Assembly: GCA_022845895.1 (NCBI GenBank)
Contig: AP025573.1
Coordinates: forward strand, 3,072,501 to 3,136,500
Length of the DNA: 64,000 nucleotides
DNA from: Lachnospiraceae bacterium
GTDB taxonomy: Bacteria; Bacillota; Clostridia; Lachnospirales; Lachnospiraceae
Direction: 5' to 3'
In this document: piece after piece, positions 58,981 through 64,000 of the stretch
Layout of the letters: every line of letters starts with the position of its first letter
Position numbering within the stretch: position 1 is the first letter of the stretch
The notes under the pieces: generated by a model
The model's input: the letters and a program-made list of their open reading frames with translations, nothing else
Database searches by the model: none
What the model was told of the DNA's origin: nothing
Program-made: the position numbers and the translations under genes

Positions 58981-60148
58981 TATTCTTCAGCACTCCGCTT
59001 ATACTGTTATCTTTTACAAATGTGTTTCCATTATACAAAAATAAAACGCTCGTGATATTATTCTCTTCCATAACCTGATGAATATCCCCATAATAATATC
59101 TTGGATCAATAATTATAATCTCCCGGAAGAATGGAGTCAGGAAGGGGACAAGACAATTCGCGTAAGAATCCTTAATAAGCAGCAGCCTGTTTGGCGTATC
59201 TGCAGTCGTCTTGATATCAATCATCGAATAATTGCCTCCAAGGAACAGTGCATACTGATCCTTCTCTTTTAGCTTTGAGGAGTCGTAAAGGCTTGCCGAC
59301 TTTCTCTGCTCATCTACATAGCTGACCATAACATCGGGCGATTTCTCCCCCTTTTCAGGCGCATAGATGTAGATAGGCTCCCGGTATCCCTGCTCATATC
59401 CGCTCGTCGCAGACAAGGTGCCGTTAAAATCATTGCTCACCGCATACCGCTCCCATTTTGGACCGTTCGCCGTGTCAAGCCCCATCGCTTCCGCAAGTTC
59501 TGCATATGCATAGCTTGCACCAAGTGTCGTCCAGTGGTGGTCCGTGCGGTAATATATATTCTCATCCTTGTGCTTCTTCAGCGTCGTCTGGACATCGACC
59601 CAGCTGACTTCTTCTCCCAGTTCTTTTCTTATGCTTTCAAACTGCCTGCCCTGGTCTTCCGTCTCCGCCAGGCCCGGCAGCTTGCCGGACATGATATTGG
59701 CTGCATTGGGAACGAGCGCAAAGTAGACAGGGATATCTACATATGATTCCTCGAACGCTTTGATTGCCTCGATGTTCTCTTTCATCTGGTCCTCGTCCGG
59801 CTTTGCGATGTCTTCCAGCAGATAGCTGTCCTTCCCCTTAAACACGCCGTTGGAGTCCCGCTTTCCCATCAGAAGGTCCGTATTGGTCTTCAATGCCACC
59901 CAGAGGTTTCTAGCCGCAAACTGGTCCGACTTATATGATTCGTACTGCTTCATATAACGGCCGCTTGTGACGCCGGTGACAGTCAGTGAAGGCTTCTGCT
60001 CCAGCATACGGTTTTCCCTGTCTGAAAACTCTTTATCACTGTGTATGAGATTGACGAGGCAGACGGCTGCAAGCATGCCGAGGAACAGCAGAGCAGCCGT
60101 TTTCTTTATCTGCACTTTTCTTTTTCTTCTGTCTGATTTCCGCTTCAT
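58967..60148 (-). CDS. DHHW/AlgJ-type protein, likely acetyl-transfer partner of the MBOAT
   Basis: The 393-residue protein has a basic N terminus, a signal-anchor helix ('TAALLFLGMLAAVCLVNLIH') and the motif 'IYYRTDHHWTTLGASYAYAE' near 195 that names the family. 'LFLGGNYSMIDI' and 'LLIKDSYANCLVPFLTPFFR' supply the Ser-Asp part of an SGNH-like site. Family members resemble AlgJ/AlgX and are found next to MBOAT acyltransferases. They complete O-acetylation of extracellular polymers. It follows the MBOAT gene by 9 bases, so the pair clearly works together. The acetylated glycan is unknown. Confidence 0.9.
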   Translation of the reverse strand: MKRKSDRRKRKVQIKKTAALLFLGMLAAVCLVNLIHSDKEFSDRENRMLEQKPSLTVTGVTSGRYMKQYESYKSDQFAARNLWVALKTNTDLLMGKRDSNGVFKGKDSYLLEDIAKPDEDQMKENIEAIKAFEESYVDIPVYFALVPNAANIMSGKLPGLAETEDQGRQFESIRKELGEEVSWVDVQTTLKKHKDENIYYRTDHHWTTLGASYAYAELAEAMGLDTANGPKWERYAVSNDFNGTLSATSGYEQGYREPIYIYAPEKGEKSPDVMVSYVDEQRKSASLYDSSKLKEKDQYALFLGGNYSMIDIKTTADTPNRLLLIKDSYANCLVPFLTPFFREIIIIDPRYYYGDIHQVMEENNITSVLFLYNGNTFVKDNSISGVLKNNETE

Positions 60149-60157
60149 GGCCTGCTC

Positions 60158-61561
60158 CTAGAATCTAAAATATAAAAATGGGTTATATGTCTCCGTCACG
60201 AGATATGCGATGCATAACAGGAACAGGACTCCGTACACGGCAAAGTTGATTGCCGCCTTGTTCTTACCGTCTCTGTATATCACACGTTCATACAAGGTAT
60301 GGACGGCCGGTGTGGAACCTACGAGCGCTGCAGCCCAGAGCACAAGGTTCGTCACCAGCAGATAAAGCCCTTCTCTATCCACGATTCCGCTTCCTCCCCC
60401 GAACATGAGCTTGAGATACTGTACCGCGTGTCCAAGCGTCGGACTGAAGAAAAATACCCATCCGACCATGACAAGCAAGAGGCAGTAGACATGTCTCAGA
60501 ATACCTGGTATCCTGTCCAGCACCCGGCCCAGGGCATATTTCTCAATGAGCAGCAGGATGCCGTAATACAGGCCCCACATGACAAAATTCCAGCTCGCGC
60601 CGTGCCAGAGCCCGGTAAGCAGCCACACGACCAGTATGTTGCGCGCATGTTTCACCACACTGACGCGGTTTCCGCCCAAAGGTATATATACGTACTCTCT
60701 GAACCATGAGCTCAGTGATATATGCCATCTCCGCCAAAATTCCGTAATGCTCTTTGATATATAGGGATAGTCAAAATTCTTCAAAAACTGGAATCCGAAC
60801 ATCTTGCCGAGGCCGACAGCCATATCGGAGTAGCCGCTGAAGTCAAAATAGATCTGGAACGTGTAGGCCGCGCACCCAATCCATGCGGTAAGCGTCGAAG
60901 TCTGAGCCACCCCCAGTTCTGTCACTTTCGTAAATACCATACCGGTCGTATTGGCAATCAGCACCTTCTTGGAAAGTCCCCGTATGAAAAAGAGCGCTCC
61001 ATCTCCGAATCTGGCCCAGGATTCCTGGCGGATACGGAGCTGCCGCTGTATATCTGCGTACTTGACAATCGGTCCTGCAATCAGCTGCGGAAACATGCTC
61101 ACATACAGGGCAAAGTCCAGCAGATTTCTCTGTACCCTCACATTCCCTCTGTACACATCGATGATATAAGACAAGGTCTGGAACGTGTAAAAGGATATCC
61201 CGATGGGAAGCGCCAGCTCCCGGTACGGGATGTTCACCGGAAGCACCGCATTGATGCTGTCCAGAACAAACCCCTCGTACTTGAAAAAGCCAAGGATACA
61301 TAAGTTCACGACGACGTTAAAAATCAGGCTCTGTCGTGCCTTATGCCCGTGTCCCAGGTGCCTTGCTATATCCAGCCCGCTGATATAGTTGAACAGGATA
61401 GACAGTATCATGAGGAAGATATAGACCGGCTCTCCCCAGGCGTAAAAAATCAGGCTGCCTGCAAGAAGCACCGGATTCTTAAATGGCCGCGGCACGATAT
61501 AATATAGGATCAATATAATTGGTAAAAACGTAAATAAAAATACAATACTGCTAAATAGCAT
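60158..61561 (-). CDS. MBOAT family O-acyltransferase (AlgI/DltB-like)
   Basis: The 467-residue membrane protein has about 11 helices and the MBOAT signatures 'NFDYPYISKSITEFWRRWHI' near 275 and catalytic His in 'LTGLWHGASWNFVMWGLYYG' near 317. 'LPIGISFYTFQTLSYIIDVY' near 117 is the AlgI-type motif. It carries acetyl groups across the membrane to an extracellular acceptor. It is the central gene of the SGNH-DUF4358-MBOAT-DHHW operon. Confidence 0.95.
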   Translation of the reverse strand: MLFSSIVFLFTFLPIILILYYIVPRPFKNPVLLAGSLIFYAWGEPVYIFLMILSILFNYISGLDIARHLGHGHKARQSLIFNVVVNLCILGFFKYEGFVLDSINAVLPVNIPYRELALPIGISFYTFQTLSYIIDVYRGNVRVQRNLLDFALYVSMFPQLIAGPIVKYADIQRQLRIRQESWARFGDGALFFIRGLSKKVLIANTTGMVFTKVTELGVAQTSTLTAWIGCAAYTFQIYFDFSGYSDMAVGLGKMFGFQFLKNFDYPYISKSITEFWRRWHISLSSWFREYVYIPLGGNRVSVVKHARNILVVWLLTGLWHGASWNFVMWGLYYGILLLIEKYALGRVLDRIPGILRHVYCLLLVMVGWVFFFSPTLGHAVQYLKLMFGGGSGIVDREGLYLLVTNLVLWAAALVGSTPAVHTLYERVIYRDGKNKAAINFAVYGVLFLLCIAYLVTETYNPFLYFRF

Positions 61562-61578
61562 TATCCTTATATCCTTTT

Positions 61579-62073
61579 CTATAAACTCTTTCTGTAAGCC
61601 GCCTGTACTGCATCTGCCTTCTTCGTCACCGCCAGCAGTACATAGTCCCCTCTGCTCTCCAGCACCGCCGATCTGATCAGCTTCGTCTGCGCCGCTCCAT
61701 ACCCCTCGAAGCTTTCCTTCTGTGTATCAAGCCTTGCCTGGGCTGCCTTTTCCACACTTTCGGCCTGGCTTGCATCCGCAAGCCGCACGATGAGCAGTTC
61801 ATTGACTCCCATGACATCGTCGGGAATATAAAGCGTCACGCCTTTGTAGTCATCCGCATTCAGGCCGTAATACTTCTTCAGGTCCTGGGTCGTCCCCTTT
61901 TTCATCCCATCCGTCCCCATAACCGAGAGGATATTCTCGTTCACCGTCTTTATCGGCGTGTCCGTCCCACCCTCACTGGAAATCAGCAGGATGACATAGG
62001 CTGCCAGCACAAGCACGAGAAAGTATTTTAATATGTTGATGATGTCTATCGTACTATTTTTCCTGCTTTTCAT
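61579..62073 (-). CDS. DUF4358 membrane-anchored protein
   Basis: The ATG at 62073 overlaps the stop of the SGNH gene (TAATG) and is preceded by GGAGGCGG. The 164-residue protein has one N-terminal helix ('FLVLVLAAYVILLISSEGG') and an extracellular DUF4358 domain, with 'YYGLNADDYKGVTLYIPDDV' and 'ADASQAESVEKAAQARLDTQ'. The family is common beside MBOAT-type acetylation genes in Lachnospiraceae, and its function is unknown. Context makes it an accessory part of the same surface-modifying system. Confidence 0.85.
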   Translation of the reverse strand: MKSRKNSTIDIINILKYFLVLVLAAYVILLISSEGGTDTPIKTVNENILSVMGTDGMKKGTTQDLKKYYGLNADDYKGVTLYIPDDVMGVNELLIVRLADASQAESVEKAAQARLDTQKESFEGYGAAQTKLIRSAVLESRGDYVLLAVTKKADAVQAAYRKSL

Positions 62074-62870
62074 TATAATTCCGCCGCCTCCGCCATGTTC
62101 TCCACCCATCCCGGATAATAGTCCGGTGCCTGATGGATACCATCGTCTGCATAATATTCCTCTTTCACGAGACCTGTGTTATCGATAAAGATGACATCCT
62201 TCTCTTCACACAGCTCTTTCAGCTTCTCATTATATTGAGGTATATTGCCATACCATGCGTTCGTTTCTATGGCCTGCTTGTCCGCCGGCAGGACGCAGTT
62301 GACATACACCTTCGTATCCGGCATGGAGGACCTGATCTCATCGAGCAACCTGCCATAGCCTTCCGCAAATACCGTGGCATCTCCTCTGGCAGCCTCCACA
62401 TCATTCATGCCGAATGTAAGGAACAGGCATTTCGGACTGGCCGCCTCTGCTTTTTGAATCATGCCCATCGTGCCCGTCTCCTCCGGTCTCGTCACTTCCG
62501 CTCCCTTTTCCGCAATGACGAGCGATTGGTCCATAATTCCAAATTCATAGAGCCCCTGCGTAATGGAATCGCCCAGTACAAGACAGTTGGCAAACCGTTC
62601 ATTGACAGGACGGCTCTTCCGTTCCTCGTCAGCCGCACGTTCCGCCTCTTCCAATTCTTCTATCTTGCTTTCCGCCGCCTTTAGATCCGCCTGCCCCAGC
62701 TCCTTCAGCTTCTTTGTGCCCTCTGTAATATCTACGCGGGGATTCAGAAGCTTTACAGCGACGATAATACCACCTATAATTAAAAGAACAACGACAACGA
62801 TAACCGCCATGCGCAATATCTTGTCCTGTTCTTCCCCCTTGCTCCATTTCTTTCTGTTTTCATCTTTCAC
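62073..62870 (-). CDS. SGNH/GDSL hydrolase, membrane anchored
   Basis: I prefer a GTG start at 62870: AAGGAG lies 12 bases upstream, and the promoter at 62945-62973 would place the RNA start downstream of the first two in-frame ATGs. An ATG at 62915 is an alternative, without a ribosome site. The 265-residue form has a basic start, a helix ('ILRMAVIVVVVLLIIGGIIV'), a coiled-coil spacer and an SGNH domain with 'CLVLGDSITQGLYEFG' (Ser), 'LFLTFGMNDVEAARGD' (Gly/Asn) and 'YYADDGIHQAPDYYP' (Asp-His). It would transfer or remove O-acetyl groups on an extracellular glycan. It heads the four-gene acetylation operon. Confidence 0.85.
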   Translation of the reverse strand: MKDENRKKWSKGEEQDKILRMAVIVVVVLLIIGGIIVAVKLLNPRVDITEGTKKLKELGQADLKAAESKIEELEEAERAADEERKSRPVNERFANCLVLGDSITQGLYEFGIMDQSLVIAEKGAEVTRPEETGTMGMIQKAEAASPKCLFLTFGMNDVEAARGDATVFAEGYGRLLDEIRSSMPDTKVYVNCVLPADKQAIETNAWYGNIPQYNEKLKELCEEKDVIFIDNTGLVKEEYYADDGIHQAPDYYPGWVENMAEAAEL

Positions 62871-62944
62871 GATAACCGATTTCTCCTTCGTGCAGAATCT
62901 TCTGATAGCCTGCATTGCTGCACACGTCTGAACATACATGGTTA

Positions 62945-62973
62945 TTGTAATGTTTTCATCTGTAAAAGTCAAA
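62945..62973 (-). promoter_or_regulatory. Sigma-A promoter of the acetylation operon
   Basis: On the minus strand TTGACT (62968-62973) and TACAAT (62945-62950) are 17 bp apart. It lies 75 bases before the preferred GTG start. Confidence 0.72.
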
Positions 62974-63091
62974 CTTATAATGCATTCTCAGACAGGAATT
63001 GATATAATATTACTGTCCGCATGCTGCCGGAGGGTTTAGAGATGCCCGATTCATACAACTTACGGACATAAAATACAAAGGAGCGCTATCC

Positions 63092-63574
63092 ATGATTACA
63101 TTGACACCAGACACAAAGGCCTGCATGTCCCATCTGCTGTTAAAGGACACTTTCGATTCTCTTTCCCTGATAGAGGGCGAAATCACGACATATAACAAAT
63201 TTACGATTGACGGATATATCCACAAGGATTTCTATGAGGAAGCTCCTGACAGGGAATATTCTCTGTGGAGCGAATTGCGGAGCCACTGCCTGTCTATTAT
63301 CAAAGGGAAACGTACCCCTCTTGGCTTCAAGTTTATCCTTTCCCTCAGCAGAGAAGATATCATCGGCTTTCTGGAACAGGGCGGCCTTCGCTACCGTCCG
63401 GAAGAAATCCAGGGCCTGTATATGAACCTGAGATATGACGGTACCCACCTGGCCTGCGTGACAGGCACTTCTATGCATACCTTCACAATGGACAAGTCGC
63501 TGGATGAAGCCTGGGACCGATGGGTGCAGACATTCTACGCGAATGCGGGAATTGCATTTGAGTCATGCCGGTAG
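63092..63574 (+). CDS. DUF5721 family protein
   Basis: The 160-residue protein starts at ATG 63092 with AAAGGAG eight bases upstream. It is a small soluble protein without signal or membrane helices. It matches the DUF5721 family of Lachnospiraceae ('TYNKFTIDGYIHKDFYEE', 'ITFTMDKSLDEAWD'-like end). The function is unknown, and no catalytic motif is apparent. It lies alone on the plus strand and converges with htpG. Confidence 0.8.
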   Translation: MITLTPDTKACMSHLLLKDTFDSLSLIEGEITTYNKFTIDGYIHKDFYEEAPDREYSLWSELRSHCLSIIKGKRTPLGFKFILSLSREDIIGFLEQGGLRYRPEEIQGLYMNLRYDGTHLACVTGTSMHTFTMDKSLDEAWDRWVQTFYANAGIAFESCR

Positions 63575-63643
63575 GTATCCGGCATACCAGAGGTGATGGA
63601 CGGTCGGCACCGGACGGGCAGCAATACCTTGTGAGCATTCGAA

Positions 63644-63693
63644 AAGACCTCTGAGGAGAGGAGTCCTTCCAGATTTCTCTCTTCAGAGGTCTT
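63644..63693. terminator. Bidirectional hairpin between DUF5721 and htpG
   Basis: AAGACCTCTGAGGAGAG (63644-63660) pairs with CTCTCTTCAGAGGTCTT (63677-63693) over 17 positions with one G-U. Only a short T run (four) is present on the minus side. It lies midway between two convergent genes. Confidence 0.6.
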
Positions 63694-63740
63694 GCTGCCT
63701 GCCTCCGGCTTTACTTCCGGCGCAGACACCAGGCTGCTTC

Positions 63741-64000
63741 TTATTTAGTCAAAAGCATCATAATCTCATTACTTCTCTGCATGAATGCCGTCATCTCTTC
63801 CGGGCTCAGCGGCTTATGTGCCAGCATAGCCAGATCATACAGCTGTTTGCAGATGACCGGTACGCTCTTGGCACGCTTGTGCTCTACGACGAATTTCACC
63901 AGCGGATGGTTTGCATTGAGTATGAGCGTGCTTTCTCCACCGAACATTCCGGCATCCATGCCTGCCATACCGTACATCTTCATCATCTCCTGCATACGGC
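63741..64000 (-). CDS. htpG: Molecular chaperone HtpG, C-terminal end (runs off the window)
   Basis: The frame is open to the window edge and gives the last 85 residues or so of a protein that normally has 620-700. 'MQEMMKMYGMAGMDAGMFGG', 'LILNANHPLVKFVVEH' and the ending 'RSNEIMMLLTK' are the typical C terminus of bacterial Hsp90 (dimerisation domain). The ATPase and middle domains lie outside the window. Confidence 0.9.
   Translation of the reverse strand, partial: RMQEMMKMYGMAGMDAGMFGGESTLILNANHPLVKFVVEHKRAKSVPVICKQLYDLAMLAHKPLSPEEMTAFMQRSNEIMMLLTK

Noticed and set aside
1-64000. tRNA, rRNA, CRISPR array
   Set aside because: No cloverleaf, rRNA-like block or regularly spaced direct repeats were seen on reading. 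The tandem units at 23282-23387 belong to the IS end.

Overview
The window looks like a chromosomal segment of a low-to-mid GC Firmicute of the Lachnospiraceae (Clostridium cluster XIVa) type. The grounds are the clostridial style of the housekeeping proteins, AAGGAGG-type ribosome sites, sigma-A promoters with 17-bp spacers, a CIRCE element on clpB, a meso-diaminopimelate-type MurE (DNPR motif), and a run of lineage genes (PASTA kinase/phosphatase, YugP-type protease, DUF5721). Almost everything from 6.2 kb onward is on the minus strand in long, tightly overlapping gene chains. The species cannot be fixed from sequence reading alone.

Region 1 (1-6.2 kb) is an AT-richer accessory island. It holds a MATE exporter (cut by the window edge) with a divergent AraC regulator, a Cys-rich KTR protein, a VOC protein, a DUF2087 regulator with a consensus promoter, and an Xre regulator. 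These are followed by a wrecked conjugative-element core: oriT-like inverted repeats and the start of mobC run straight into the start of an oppositely oriented topB. The island ends with a Shedu-type (SduA) anti-phage nuclease gene that has its own promoter.

Region 2 (6.2-22 kb) holds addA-addB behind an unusual DapF-family gene whose two catalytic cysteines are both serine, then an AraC regulator and hflX. A metal module follows: ArsR repressor, two P1B ATPases and a TPR lipoprotein. One ATPase carries a His-rich tail, and both transcription units start at ArsR-like palindromes.

Region 3 (22-24.9 kb) has a Rpn/PD-(D/E)XK protein that has lost its catalytic core, and an IS256-family element that split a copy of a dispersed structured repeat, leaving an 8-bp target duplication.

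Region 4 (24.9-41.3 kb) is a core-gene chain: double-Nudix, lgt, ychF, thiN, rpe, rsgA, prkC, stp, rlmN, rsmB, yugP-like, fmt, def, priA, murE. It couples translation, cell-wall sensing and replication restart.

Region 5 (41.4-64 kb) carries pepT, yitT, dinB, clpB (CIRCE-controlled), a C39 peptidase, a D-2-hydroxyacid dehydrogenase, an lspA-like gene, a Csp-like subtilase, a cation/proton antiporter, clpX, ligA and rluF. After these come a four-gene surface-glycan O-acetylation cluster (SGNH, DUF4358, MBOAT, DHHW), a DUF5721 gene and the end of htpG.

The most notable undescribed signal is a family of about 200-bp palindromic elements (five arms or copies: 6.2-6.5, 23.0-23.3 interrupted by the IS and continuing at 24.85, and 50.6-51.0 kb). 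Each begins within a few bases of a gene's end, each lies between convergent genes, and their long stems differ between copies by paired substitutions. This suggests a selected hairpin (3'-UTR RNA or a non-autonomous mobile hairpin) and not protein coding.
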